Positions 34,959 to 44,449 of a stretch of 64,000 nt of DNA are shown piece after piece. Numbering within the stretch: the stretch's first letter is position 1; each line of letters opens with the position of its first letter. The stretch is from an uncultured Pelagibacteraceae bacterium. Its GTDB lineage: Bacteria > Pseudomonadota > Alphaproteobacteria > Pelagibacterales > Pelagibacteraceae. The stretch covers positions 1 through 64,000 of the forward strand of contig CACKJD010000001.1 of the NCBI GenBank assembly GCA_902600485.1, given 5' to 3'. The notes beneath the pieces are model-generated. The model saw only the letters and a list, made by a program, of their open reading frames with translations, was not told the origin of the DNA and did no database searches. The translations under genes were made by a program, and so were the position numbers.

Positions 34959-34988
34959 GGGGCACCTGGCAACAGAACGCCCCTTTTT
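34959..34988 (+). terminator. intrinsic terminator of ssrA
   Basis: GGGGC (34959-34963) pairs with GCCCC (34979-34983), followed at once by TTTTT. This is the clearest G+C stem with a T run in this region and fits the 3' end of the tmRNA precursor. Confidence 0.8.
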
Positions 34989-35017
34989 ATTTTTAAAAAA
35001 ATTTTGTAAATTATTTA

Positions 35018-35314
35018 ATGTTTTTTGGTTTTATAGTTCTATTAATAATTTATCTACTGCATGAATATATAACCGCTTGGATAAGATACTATAATAAGAC
35101 TGATAAAAGATTTGGTGACTCAGTCTGGAGATGGTCATATGACTATCAGGTAAAAGGAGTCAGAGATGTTTCTGATTTAGATGATAAAGAATTCGTGAGA
35201 AAAAGAAGAATTAGAAACCGAACAGTTTCATTTATGTATTGGAATTTTTTTATTGGTTTTACAGTTACAATGTATTTGATAAGTGACGTTTTAATGTTTA
35301 TTTTAAACAATTAA
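35018..35314 (+). CDS. small membrane protein, unknown function
   Basis: This 98-residue protein is not recognised. It has hydrophobic segments at residues ~1-20 and ~72-95, with a charged middle rich in Arg/Lys/Asp ('RYYNKTDKRFGDSVWRWSYDYQVKGVRDVSDLDDKEFVRKRRIRNR'). A hairpin topology with a ~50-residue soluble loop is likely. It begins 29 bp after the ssrA terminator and converges with the MazG-like gene 4 bp away. Confidence 0.6.
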   Translation: MFFGFIVLLIIYLLHEYITAWIRYYNKTDKRFGDSVWRWSYDYQVKGVRDVSDLDDKEFVRKRRIRNRTVSFMYWNFFIGFTVTMYLISDVLMFILNN

Positions 35315-35318
35315 GCTA

Positions 35319-35690
35319 TTAATACAAAAATTTTTTTAAATCAGGTTTAAAATATTTTGGTCCTTTCATAACTTTTCCCTTTTCATCGTAAATGGGCTTC
35401 CCGTCATCACCTAATTTGCTCATATTGGATTTTTGAACCTCCTCAAAACACTTATCTAAATTGATGCCAAATGCATGACCGGCACCATATGTAACATATA
35501 AAATATCTGTTAATGCATCAGCGGCTTCTTTTAAATCTTTTTTTTTTACAGCTTCTTTAAATTCATTAAGCTCTTCCTCAATTAAATTAATTCTTAAGTT
35601 GTTAATATTTTCACTACTTAAACTAGCTTTATTTTTAACTTCTTGTCCAAATGTCGTCATAAATAATCTGACTTTTTCAAAATTTGTCAT
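35319..35690 (-). CDS. MazG-like nucleotide pyrophosphohydrolase (all-alpha NTP-PPase)
   Basis: This small all-alpha NTP pyrophosphatase likely hydrolyses a (d)NTP to the monophosphate. The metal-binding motifs are 'NLIEEELNEFKEAVKKKD' (ExxE) and 'EAADALTDILYVTYGAGHAFGINLD' (ExxD, as EAADALTD), typical of the MazG/HisE superfamily. The C-terminal 'VQKSNMSKLGDDGKPIYDEKGKVMKGPKYFKPDL' is characteristic of a phage- and bacteria-widespread subgroup with a conserved 'SNMSK' segment. The length of 123 aa fits a single-domain enzyme. A house-cleaning role for damaged or excess nucleotides is the usual inference; thyX lies nearby. Confidence 0.82.
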   Translation of the reverse strand: MTNFEKVRLFMTTFGQEVKNKASLSSENINNLRINLIEEELNEFKEAVKKKDLKEAADALTDILYVTYGAGHAFGINLDKCFEEVQKSNMSKLGDDGKPIYDEKGKVMKGPKYFKPDLKKFLY

Positions 35691-35747
35691 TTCTCTCCTA
35701 TATGATTCTTTTCATTTTTAATGTATAAGATAAAATAAATTATCCAA

Positions 35748-37136
35748 ATGAAATTTAGAAAAGAATTTGATAGCATTGGTAAAATTAATGTGCAAAATGA
35801 TAAATATTGGGGCGCATCTACTGAGAGATCAAAAAAGTTTTTTGATATAGGCGAAATTTATGTTCAAAAGATTCTTATAAAATCAATCGCAATCATAAAA
35901 AAAGCAGCAGCAATTGTTCATAAAAAAGATAAACAAATTGAAACAAAAATCGCTAGAGCAATTATAAAAGCATCAAACGAAATAATTTCTGGAAAACTTC
36001 AAAATAACTTTCCATTAAAAGTTTGGCAAACAGGATCTGGCACTCAAACAAATATGAATGTAAACGAGGTTATTTCAAATCGTGCAATCAAAATTTTAGG
36101 GGGTAAGTTAGGTTCAAAAAAACCAGTACATCCGAACGATCATGTAAATAAATCTCAATCCACTAATGATGTTTTTCCCACTGCCATGCATATAGCAATA
36201 GCCTTAGAAACAAAAAACAAACTTCTACCAAACTTAAATCTTTTAAATAAAGAATTAAAAAAAAAAATTATAAAATTTAAAAAAATAATAAAAGTTGGCA
36301 GAACTCATTTACAAGACGCAACACCATTGACACTTGGTCAAGAATTTTCAGGTTACCAGTCTCAATTGCAAGACTGTATTAAAAGAATTAAAATTGCTAT
36401 TAAAGAGATATATTTTTTAGCTCAAGGGGGCACAGCTGTAGGAACAGGTATCAACACAAAAAAAAACTTTGATAAAAAAATTTGTAAAGAAATTAGAAAA
36501 TTGACAAATATTAATTTTAAACCATCTAGAAATAAATTTGCTGCACTTGCTGCTCATGATTCTATTGTTAATTTTTCTGGCACTTTAAATACCACTGCCG
36601 TGTGTCTATTAAAAATTGCAAACGATATTAGATTTCTTGGATCTGGACCTAGAGCAGGTTATGGTGAATTAAATTTACCAGCAAATGAGCCTGGATCTTC
36701 AATAATGCCAGGGAAAGTAAATCCGACTCAATCTGAGGCAGTTACGATGGTTTGTGTCAAAGTGATAGGTAATCATACAGGTATCACGATCGCTGGGTCT
36801 CAAGGACAATTTGAACTCAATGTGTTCAAACCATTGATTGCGTATAACATTTTGCAATCAATTGATCTACTTTCTGACAGTACAAAAAATTTTGCAAATT
36901 TTTGTGTTAAAGGAATTAAAGCAAATAAAGATAAAATGAAGAAAGATTTGGATAATTCTCTAATGTTAGTCACTGCATTGGCTCCTAAAATTGGTTATGA
37001 TAAAGCTGCACAAATTGCAAAAAGGGCTCTAAAAAATAATACAACTCTCAAGACCGAAGTAATCAAAAGTGGTTTAATGAATGAAAAAGAGTATCACAAA
37101 ATTGTAGATCCAAAAAAAATGATTCAGCCGGCGTAA
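35748..37136 (+). CDS. fumC: fumarate hydratase class II
   Basis: FumC interconverts fumarate and malate in the TCA cycle and needs no iron. The N-terminal 'EFDSIGKINVQNDKYWGASTERSKKFFDIG', 'WQTGSGTQTNMNVNEVISNRA', 'HPNDHVNKSQSTNDVFPTAMHIA' and 'GRTHLQDATPLTLGQEFSGY' are followed by the superfamily signature 'GSSIMPGKVNPTQ'. The length of 462 aa is standard. Its 3' end overlaps the convergent AsmA-like gene by 13 bp. Confidence 0.97.
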   Translation: MKFRKEFDSIGKINVQNDKYWGASTERSKKFFDIGEIYVQKILIKSIAIIKKAAAIVHKKDKQIETKIARAIIKASNEIISGKLQNNFPLKVWQTGSGTQTNMNVNEVISNRAIKILGGKLGSKKPVHPNDHVNKSQSTNDVFPTAMHIAIALETKNKLLPNLNLLNKELKKKIIKFKKIIKVGRTHLQDATPLTLGQEFSGYQSQLQDCIKRIKIAIKEIYFLAQGGTAVGTGINTKKNFDKKICKEIRKLTNINFKPSRNKFAALAAHDSIVNFSGTLNTTAVCLLKIANDIRFLGSGPRAGYGELNLPANEPGSSIMPGKVNPTQSEAVTMVCVKVIGNHTGITIAGSQGQFELNVFKPLIAYNILQSIDLLSDSTKNFANFCVKGIKANKDKMKKDLDNSLMLVTALAPKIGYDKAAQIAKRALKNNTTLKTEVIKSGLMNEKEYHKIVDPKKMIQPA

Positions 37137-38674
37137 GATGAAATTATTTTATTTGCAAATATTTTAAATTCAATCCAATTTGAAATTTTTATGCCTCCAC
37201 TATTAAATTCATAAATTAATTCGTCAATCTGTTGGAATTCTTTATCTTTAAAGTTATCGTTTGTTATTTTTAAAATTTTAAAGTCATTATTTGTAAGGTT
37301 GATCAATAACGCAAAATTTATTTTTTTTAAATTATTCCTATTTTTTTTTGGTACTACAAATTTATTATACAATTTGTTTAAATCATTAATTAAAAATTCG
37401 ACATCTCCTTTAAACATTAAATTATTTTGTTCTTCATATATAAGTCCTTTTTTAATTATTAAATTCGCAATTTTATCATTGAAAAATACTGAGTTACTAA
37501 GTTCTAAAGTTTGACCTTTGAAATTTGCGTTTATTTTTAAATTATCAAATAACGGATTATTTTCTAATTTTTTTATATTTAATTGTATTTTACCATTAAA
37601 ATTATCGTTTAGAATAAAATCCTTTGATAAAATTTCTTTCAAAAATAAATTATTTAAAAATAATTTCTTAAGTTTAAGACTATCTAAAGATGAATTTACA
37701 TCAAAATTAAATGGATCTAAAAATATTTTTCCAGAAAAAATAAATTTATTGTTACCAATAAATGATTTAATAGAATCAAAATTAACTTTTTTATTACTCA
37801 ATTCATAATTAATAATATATCTTGACCTATTTAAATAGATTTGTAACTTATTTTGTAATTTTTGATCTATATATTTCGTCGAATTTATAATATTTAGTTT
37901 TATTTTTTTAAATTTTAAATTTGTTAATTGCTCTTGCTTATTAGAATCTTGCTTCCAAGTTACACTAAATGGAATATTAAATATTTCTCCATCTGATGTG
38001 ATAACATCATTGTTTATTTTATCTTTATATAATATATCAATTCTCCTTATATTTAAAAATGAAATGGTTTCATTGTTCATATCTTGATAAAATAAATTTG
38101 CCCTTTTAATTATCATTGATTTTTCCTTAAAACCTTTTTTCAAAAATTTATTAACGTAATTTAAATCTAACTTATTAATAAAAAAATTTGCCTCAAAAAG
38201 CTCTACAGATTTTATCTTTAATTCTCTTTTTTTAAAAAAATTAGTTTGAAATAAATAAATTTTTAATTTTTTTATTTCTGCAATTTCTTTTTGAAAATTA
38301 TTGTTATTATGAAATATAACTACATCATTAATTTGGAAGTGGGGTTTGGGAAGTATTGAATAACTAATTTCAGGAGTTAGCGAAAATTCTAAACCGTATT
38401 GATCATTTATTAATTTGGTTAAATAGTTTTGATCAGTTTTATTATACATTATTCCAGGAAAAGAGAGATAAACAAGGTAAGAAAATACCGCTAAACTAAA
38501 AAAAAAGATTAAGTAATTTATCTTAAATTTTTTTACATAAAACTTATTATATATATTTAATATTTCTTTTTTTATATTTTGTGTTTTTAAGAGGTTTTTT
38601 GTATGTTCAAAGATATTATTAAATTGTTTGAATAAGTTTAATAAAAAATTTAATTTCAATTTAAAATTTTTCAT
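37124..38674 (-). CDS. AsmA-like envelope protein
   Basis: This is a probable inner-membrane-anchored periplasmic protein of 516 aa. A cytoplasmic Lys-rich segment of ~50 residues precedes one membrane span (residues ~53-72, 'LIFFFSLAVFSYLVYLSFPG'). The following 'LTKLINDQYGLEFSLTPEISYSILPKPHFQINDVVIF' resembles the AsmA/DUF748-type start, where a beta-strand-rich domain begins after the anchor. The rest is predicted mostly as alternating strands, as in AsmA/TamB-like lipid-transport grooves. It is extremely Asn/Lys/Ile/Phe rich. The family assignment rests on pattern alone. It is divergent from uvrD. Confidence 0.55.
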   Translation of the reverse strand: MKNFKLKLNFLLNLFKQFNNIFEHTKNLLKTQNIKKEILNIYNKFYVKKFKINYLIFFFSLAVFSYLVYLSFPGIMYNKTDQNYLTKLINDQYGLEFSLTPEISYSILPKPHFQINDVVIFHNNNNFQKEIAEIKKLKIYLFQTNFFKKRELKIKSVELFEANFFINKLDLNYVNKFLKKGFKEKSMIIKRANLFYQDMNNETISFLNIRRIDILYKDKINNDVITSDGEIFNIPFSVTWKQDSNKQEQLTNLKFKKIKLNIINSTKYIDQKLQNKLQIYLNRSRYIINYELSNKKVNFDSIKSFIGNNKFIFSGKIFLDPFNFDVNSSLDSLKLKKLFLNNLFLKEILSKDFILNDNFNGKIQLNIKKLENNPLFDNLKINANFKGQTLELSNSVFFNDKIANLIIKKGLIYEEQNNLMFKGDVEFLINDLNKLYNKFVVPKKNRNNLKKINFALLINLTNNDFKILKITNDNFKDKEFQQIDELIYEFNSGGIKISNWIEFKIFANKIISSYAG

Positions 38675-38716
38675 AATGTGTTAAATAATTTATATTAGTT
38701 TAATTTATTAATTAAA

Positions 38717-40750
38717 ATGGCAAATCTTGAATATATAGATAATTTAAATAAGTCTCAAAAAGATGCTGTTTTATGCATCGATGGTCCACTTTTAATTGTT
38801 GCTGGAGCAGGATCTGGTAAAACTAAAGTGCTAACCTCAAGGATAGCCCATATTTTGAGGGAAAATAAAGCATTCCCTAATGAAATACTATCTGTAACTT
38901 TCACAAATAAAGCTGCTAGGGAAATGCAAAATAGAGTGAGTAAAATTCTTAATAATAAGGAGATAGGATTACCATGGCTAGGCACTTTCCACTCAATATG
39001 TGCTAAAATTTTAAGAAGACACGCTAAGGCAGTTAATTTAAATCAAAATTTTACAATTATAGATCAAGACGATCAATCTAGACTAATTAAATCAATCTGT
39101 AACGCAGAAAATATTGACATTAAAAAAATTTCACCAAATTTTATAATTTCTTTAATTAATAAGTGGAAAAATTTAGGTTGGTATCCAGAAAATGTAATTT
39201 TGAAAAAAAATGATACTCTTGAAAAAAATTTGTTAAAAATTTATAAGATTTATCAATCAAAACTTATTGATCTTAATGCATGTGATTTTGGTGATTTAAT
39301 TTTACATTGTGTATCTATTTTTGAGAGAAATCGCGATATTAATGAAATGTACTCTAAAAATTTTAAATATATTTTAGTGGATGAGTATCAAGATACAAAT
39401 TTCATTCAAAGCAAATGGTTAAAACTATTAACAAAAAATCATGAAAATATTTGCTGCGTAGGTGATGATGATCAATCTATTTATAGTTGGAGGGGCGCTG
39501 AGATAAAAAATTTTTTAGAATTTGATAAGATGTTTAAAAATACCAAAATTATTAAACTTGAGGAAAACTATAGATCTACTCAAAATATTCTTAATGTTGC
39601 GTCAGAATTGATATCTAATAATGAAAATAGAATGGGAAAGACTCTTAATTCAAATCAAAGTCAAGGAGAATTAATTAATTTAAATTGTTTTAAGAATGGT
39701 AAAGATGAGGCAACAGGTATTTCTAAAATTCTTGAAAATAAAATTTCTAAAAAATATAAATTAAACGATGTGGCTATATTAGTTAGAGCAATTTTTCAAA
39801 CTAGAGAATTTGAAGAAAGATTTCTGAAAATAGGCTTACCATATAGAATATTGGGTGGAGTAAAATTTTATGAACGAGCTGAGATAAAAGATTGCGTAGC
39901 ATACCTTAGAATTGTCTATCAAAACAAAGATGACTTAGCTTTTGAGAGAATTATAAATGTACCCAAAAGATCAATAGGTGATACATCATTTAAAATGATA
40001 AGCGAACACGCAAAAAAAAATGGTTTATCTCTTGAACAATCATCAAAAAATTTAATTAGTTTAAATAAAATAAAACCTAAAACTAAAATAGGTTTATTAA
40101 GTTTTTTGAATTTATTAGAAAAGTGGAGAGATGATTATTTTAATAGAAAAATTGGACATGTAAAATTACTGCAAATAATATTAGATGAGTCTGGATACTC
40201 GTTATTATTAAAAAATAAAAAAGATCTTGAAAATGAAAACAGACTTGAAAATATTAAAGAACTTTTAAACGCGATGAAAGATTTCGATAATTTAGAAAGT
40301 TTTTTAGAACATGTGTCTCTTGCTTCATCAATAGATAATGATTGGGATGGTGAAAAAGTTAATTTAATGACTATGCATGCATCAAAAGGTCTTGAATTCG
40401 ATACTGTTTTTTTGCCAGGTTGGGAGGAGGGTCTATTTCCACATCAAAAATCAATAGATGAAAAAGGGCAAAAAGGTTTGGAAGAAGAAAGAAGACTTGC
40501 GTATGTAGGTATTACTAGAGCTAAATACGAAGTATATATATCATTTTCACTTAACAGATTTTATCAAGGAGATTGGATAGATAGTATTTCATCAAGATTT
40601 GTTGATGAGTTACCTGAAAAATATATTAAAAAAGTTAATAATTATGAAAGAGAGGAAGATGAATTTTTTGACTTTAATCAGGATCAAGATAATGAGGAAG
40701 ACATTTACAGAAGTCCAGGCTGGCTAAGATATCAAAAGCGTTTGAAATGA
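38717..40750 (+). CDS. UvrD/PcrA/Rep-type 3'-5' DNA helicase
   Basis: This superfamily 1A helicase is used in repair and replication. All motifs are present: 'NKSQKDAVLCIDGPLLIVAGAGSGKTKVLTSRIAHIL' (Q motif and I), 'SVTFTNKAAREMQNRV' (Ia), 'LVDEYQDTN' (II), 'CVGDDDQSIYSWRGA' (III), 'KLEENYRSTQNIL' (IV), 'LMTMHASKGLEFDTVFLPGWEEGLFPH' (V) and 'EEERRLAYVGITRAK' (VI). The length of 677 aa is slightly shorter than E. coli UvrD (720). Family features do not decide UvrD versus PcrA or Rep. It overlaps the aminopeptidase gene by 4 bp (ATGA). Confidence 0.95.
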   Translation: MANLEYIDNLNKSQKDAVLCIDGPLLIVAGAGSGKTKVLTSRIAHILRENKAFPNEILSVTFTNKAAREMQNRVSKILNNKEIGLPWLGTFHSICAKILRRHAKAVNLNQNFTIIDQDDQSRLIKSICNAENIDIKKISPNFIISLINKWKNLGWYPENVILKKNDTLEKNLLKIYKIYQSKLIDLNACDFGDLILHCVSIFERNRDINEMYSKNFKYILVDEYQDTNFIQSKWLKLLTKNHENICCVGDDDQSIYSWRGAEIKNFLEFDKMFKNTKIIKLEENYRSTQNILNVASELISNNENRMGKTLNSNQSQGELINLNCFKNGKDEATGISKILENKISKKYKLNDVAILVRAIFQTREFEERFLKIGLPYRILGGVKFYERAEIKDCVAYLRIVYQNKDDLAFERIINVPKRSIGDTSFKMISEHAKKNGLSLEQSSKNLISLNKIKPKTKIGLLSFLNLLEKWRDDYFNRKIGHVKLLQIILDESGYSLLLKNKKDLENENRLENIKELLNAMKDFDNLESFLEHVSLASSIDNDWDGEKVNLMTMHASKGLEFDTVFLPGWEEGLFPHQKSIDEKGQKGLEEERRLAYVGITRAKYEVYISFSLNRFYQGDWIDSISSRFVDELPEKYIKKVNNYEREEDEFFDFNQDQDNEEDIYRSPGWLRYQKRLK

Positions 40751-42438
40751 TTTCTACAAAAATTAAGAAGCTAAGACAAAAATTTTCAAAATATAATATT
40801 GATGGATATATTGTGCCTAAAAATGACGAGTATTTTAACGAGTATTCATCTCCTGACAGATTAAAGTTCATATCTAATTTTGATGGATCAGCAGGACTGG
40901 CTGTTATTTTATTTAAAAAAAATTATCTATTTGTGGATGGGAGATACACGATACAAGCCAAATCTCAATCTGGAAAAAATTTCAATATTATTGAGATACA
41001 CAAAAAATTACCTTGGAAAGTTTTAAAGCATAGGATCAAATTAGGTTATAATCCTTATTGTTTCACAAGCATAGGTTTAAAAAGGTATTTTAAAAATTAC
41101 TTTACATTAATACCAATATACACAGATTTAGTTAGAAATATAAAATCAAAAAAAATTACTAATAAATTTTTTTTTTTAAAGAATAATATTACAGGGAAAA
41201 GTTCTAGAAATAAAATTAAAAAAGTTTTAAATTTCCTTAATAAAGACAAATCTGATTGTATTTTCATAACCGCGCCCGAAAACATTGCTTGGTTATTAAA
41301 TGTAAGAGGTAGAGATAATCCCCACAGTCCAATTCCAAATTGCAGGGTAATTTTAAAAAAAAATGGTAAAATATATTTGTTCACAAAAAAAACAAAAATA
41401 CAACATTTGCTCAAAAAAAATAATTCATTGAAAATAAAATTGGTGGATCAAAAAAAAATTAGTATTTTTTTAAAAAATCTTAATTCAAAGAAAATTATAC
41501 TAGATAAATTAAGTTGTTCTTTGGCTTATGAAAATTTAATAAAAAATAAAATTGATATATCAAGTCAAAATGACCCAATATATAAAATGAAATCTATAAA
41601 AAATGATATTGAAATCAGGAATATTATTAAGTCACATATTTTTGATGGAGTGGCAGTAACTAAATTCTTGTACTGGATAAAAAAATGTAAAAAAAATATT
41701 ACTGAATTAGCAGCTGTAAAGAAATTAGAATATTTTAGAAAAAAAAATCAAAATTATCTGTATCCAAGTTTTAATACAATTTCTGCATCAGGATCAAATG
41801 GTGCAATTATCCATTATAGAGCCACTAGAAGCTCGAATAGATTAATCAAAAAAAAAGATATTTTCTTATGTGATTCAGGAGGCCAATATAAATATGGAAC
41901 AACTGATATTACAAGAACAATGAGTTTAGATAAACAAACTAAAAAAATTAAAAATATATTTACTTATGTATTAAAGGGTCACATAGCAGTTGCTAGTGCT
42001 AATTTAAATAAAATTAAAAGGGCAAATTTATTAGATAATTTAGCTAGAAAATTTCTAAATAAAAAAGGTTTAGATTACCCTCATGGCACTGGACACGGGG
42101 TAGGTTTTTTTCTTAATGTGCATGAGAGTCCTGTAGCGATATCTAAAGGTTATAAGATGAAGATTAAACCAGGGCAAGTAATGAGCAACGAACCAGGGTT
42201 TTATAAAAAAGGTGAATTTGGCATTAGATTAGAAAATATGATTTATGTTAAACAATTAAAAAATAAAATATTTTTCAAAAATTTAACGATGGTGCCATTT
42301 GATAAAGACTTAATAAATATTGATCTTCTTAATTATAAGGAGAAGAATTATCTGATTAATTATAATTTGGAAATTTACTCAAATATCCAAAAATATTTAA
42401 CTTATAAAGAAAAATTTTGGTTATTGTCTCAATTTTGA
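40747..42438 (+). CDS. Xaa-Pro aminopeptidase (M24B family)
   Basis: This metallopeptidase removes N-terminal residues preceding proline. The layout is three-domain as in eukaryote-type aminopeptidase P: two creatinase-like N-terminal domains (residues ~1-290; 'KYNIDGYIVPKNDEYFNEYSSPDRLKFISNFDGSAGLAVI') and a pita-bread catalytic domain. The metal ligands are in 'LCDSGGQYKYGTTDITRTM' (two Asp), 'PHGTGHGVGFFLNVHESP' (His), 'NEPGFYKKGEFGIRLENM' (Glu, Glu). The length of 563 aa is a little under the usual ~600. The product is unusually Lys/Asn/Ile rich. Its 3' end overlaps ligA, convergent, by 18 bp. Confidence 0.93.
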   Translation: MISTKIKKLRQKFSKYNIDGYIVPKNDEYFNEYSSPDRLKFISNFDGSAGLAVILFKKNYLFVDGRYTIQAKSQSGKNFNIIEIHKKLPWKVLKHRIKLGYNPYCFTSIGLKRYFKNYFTLIPIYTDLVRNIKSKKITNKFFFLKNNITGKSSRNKIKKVLNFLNKDKSDCIFITAPENIAWLLNVRGRDNPHSPIPNCRVILKKNGKIYLFTKKTKIQHLLKKNNSLKIKLVDQKKISIFLKNLNSKKIILDKLSCSLAYENLIKNKIDISSQNDPIYKMKSIKNDIEIRNIIKSHIFDGVAVTKFLYWIKKCKKNITELAAVKKLEYFRKKNQNYLYPSFNTISASGSNGAIIHYRATRSSNRLIKKKDIFLCDSGGQYKYGTTDITRTMSLDKQTKKIKNIFTYVLKGHIAVASANLNKIKRANLLDNLARKFLNKKGLDYPHGTGHGVGFFLNVHESPVAISKGYKMKIKPGQVMSNEPGFYKKGEFGIRLENMIYVKQLKNKIFFKNLTMVPFDKDLINIDLLNYKEKNYLINYNLEIYSNIQKYLTYKEKFWLLSQF

Positions 42439-44445
42439 AATTTTTTCAAAATCTATTTGGTTCAATATTTTAACTTTCAAATCATTAGCCATTTTCACTT
42501 TTCTTAGTGTGGGCTTTTCACCTGTGATCAGATAATCTAGTTTTTTGGAGACATTACTTACAATTTTTCCTCCATTATTTTCAACAATTGATTTAGCCTC
42601 TGCTCTACTAATATTGTCTAACTTTCCAGTGAACATTAATGTTTTATTAGAAAATACTCCCCCCTTTTTTTTAATATTGTTCTTTTCAATAATTAAAACT
42701 TTACTTAAAGATGAAATAACTTGTAAGTTTAGATTGTTTTTAAAAAAATTTTTTAAAGATGTAATTTGTGTCTCCCCGATGCCATCAATATTTGATAAAT
42801 CCTCAATATTTTTTTGTTCCTTTAATTTAACAAAATTGGAATAGTTGCCTAAAAACTCAGATATTAACTTTGCATTTTCTTGGCCTATGTGTCTTATGCC
42901 AAGAGAATAAATAAATTTATCTAATTTCAATTTTTTCGATTTATTAATTGAATTCTTTAGATTTTGTGCTGATTGATAACCCCAGCCTTCTAGTTTAGAA
43001 ATTATTTCAAAGTTTAAATTAAATATATCGTTAGGAAGTTTTATAAATTTTAAATCCCAAAACTTTTCAATTACCTTTTTCCCAAGTCCTTCGATATTTA
43101 ATGCATCTTTTGAAACAAAATGTTTTAATTTTTCGATAGATATCTTTTCACATCCAAATCCATCATTACTGCATCTTCTAACCGCGTCAACCTTTTTTGT
43201 AATAGAATTATATTCTTTAATAGTTTTAGATCCACATGAAGGACATTTGTCTGGAAAAATATACTTTTTCGAATCTGGTGATCTTAATTTTTGATCTACC
43301 GAAATTACATGTGGAATTACGTCGCCAGCTCTCTCAATTTTAACAGTATCACCTATTCTGATATCTTTTCTTATTATTTCATCTTCATTGTGTAAAGTTG
43401 CATTAGAAACCATTACACCGCCTATGTTAACAGGTTTGACTTTCGCAACCGGTGTTAAAGCACCAGTTCTTCCAACCTGAATATCAATATCAATAATTTT
43501 AGTGACTGAATAATTAGCAGAAAATTTATGTGCAACAGCCCATCTGGGTGCTGTGGCCATAAAACCCAATCTTTTTTGTAAGTTAAAATCATTAACTTTA
43601 TATACAATGCCATCAATATCATATTTTAAATTAAACCTCTTTTTTTCAATATCAAAATGGTACTTAACTAAATTATCAACACCCTTTATTGTTTTATTTA
43701 ATTCAGAAGTTTTAAAATTCCATTTATCTAGATCTTTTATAAAATCACTTTGTTTTTTTGATTTCATCTCTGAAGTAAAACCAAAGGTATAAGCAATAAA
43801 TTTTAATGGTATTAATTTAGTTTTTTTTGGATCTTTTTGTCTTAGTGATCCTGAGGCTGCATTTCTTGGATTAGCAAAATCTTTTTCGATTTTTTTAAAA
43901 TCATTTGTTTCGATGAAGACCTCGCCTCTTATATCAATTTCCTCAGGAAAATCTGGATGAGAAACATTCAATGGAATGTCCCTAATTGTTTTTAAATTTT
44001 CAGTTATATCTTCGCCTTCTTCACCATCACCTCTTGACAGGCCTCTTATTAATTTCCCTTTCTTGTAATTAAGTGAGGCAGAAATACCATCTATTTTGGG
44101 TTCAGCGCTATATTCAAATTCATAATTTTTATCTAAGGCTAGAAAATTAATATTTTTTTTTTGAAAATTGATTAAATCTTCCTGATTAAATGCATTTGAT
44201 AGCGACAACATTTTCACTTTATGCTTAAATTTTTGAAATTTTTTTGAGGGTTTGTAACCAATTTTAACGCTGGGCGATTTCGTGTCACTAAAACCATGTT
44301 TCTTCTCTAATTCTAAAATTTCTGTTTTTAATTTGTCAAACTGCTTGTCAGATACAATAGGCTTTTGATTTTGGTAATAAAATTTGTTGTACTTTTCTAA
44401 TAATTTTAACTTATTTTTGTAGCCTTTTAATGATGAACTGCTCAT
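42421..44445 (-). CDS. ligA: NAD-dependent DNA ligase
   Basis: LigA seals nicks in DNA using NAD+. The N-terminal Ia region ('YYQNQKPIVSDKQFDKLKTEILELEKKHG') precedes the adenylation motif 'EYSAEPKIDGISASLNY' (catalytic Lys in KxDG) and 'FANPRNAASGSLRQKDP'. The OB domain is followed by a zinc finger ('CPSCGSK...RRCSNDGFGCEK'), helix-hairpin-helix repeats ('ALNIEGLGKKVIEKFW', 'DLSNIDGIGETQITSL') and a C-terminal BRCT domain ('LMFTGKLDNISRAEAKSIVENNGGKIV'). The length of 674 aa is standard. It is the last gene of the division cluster, directly after bamD; recN, often between these two in alphaproteobacteria, is absent. Confidence 0.97.
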   Translation of the reverse strand: MSSSSLKGYKNKLKLLEKYNKFYYQNQKPIVSDKQFDKLKTEILELEKKHGFSDTKSPSVKIGYKPSKKFQKFKHKVKMLSLSNAFNQEDLINFQKKNINFLALDKNYEFEYSAEPKIDGISASLNYKKGKLIRGLSRGDGEEGEDITENLKTIRDIPLNVSHPDFPEEIDIRGEVFIETNDFKKIEKDFANPRNAASGSLRQKDPKKTKLIPLKFIAYTFGFTSEMKSKKQSDFIKDLDKWNFKTSELNKTIKGVDNLVKYHFDIEKKRFNLKYDIDGIVYKVNDFNLQKRLGFMATAPRWAVAHKFSANYSVTKIIDIDIQVGRTGALTPVAKVKPVNIGGVMVSNATLHNEDEIIRKDIRIGDTVKIERAGDVIPHVISVDQKLRSPDSKKYIFPDKCPSCGSKTIKEYNSITKKVDAVRRCSNDGFGCEKISIEKLKHFVSKDALNIEGLGKKVIEKFWDLKFIKLPNDIFNLNFEIISKLEGWGYQSAQNLKNSINKSKKLKLDKFIYSLGIRHIGQENAKLISEFLGNYSNFVKLKEQKNIEDLSNIDGIGETQITSLKNFFKNNLNLQVISSLSKVLIIEKNNIKKKGGVFSNKTLMFTGKLDNISRAEAKSIVENNGGKIVSNVSKKLDYLITGEKPTLRKVKMANDLKVKILNQIDFEKISKLRQ

Positions 44446-44449
44446 TTAA

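Larger units (their letters stand above)
34721..34988 (+). ncRNA. ssrA: tmRNA, circularly permuted two-piece form
   Basis: This is the trans-translation RNA that rescues stalled ribosomes. The 3' acceptor half comes first: GGACGTGGGG...CACCTCCACCA ending at 34802. A ~16-nt intervening segment (34803-34818) follows, then the 5' coding half starting GGGGGTGAACTAGGATCGAC at 34819. The two halves pair as a 7-bp acceptor stem (GGGGGTG/CACCTCC) that keeps the G3·U70 alanine identity pair, and ATGT/ACAT can start helix P2. The tag frame is GCA AAT AAT AAA TTT GCA CTT GCA GCT TAA, encoding ANNKFALAA. The 5' boundary of the acceptor piece is approximate. A TATAAT lies at 34699-34704 upstream. The T-arm stem is 5 bp but its 7-nt loop reads GGCAGTA. 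Confidence 0.95.
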
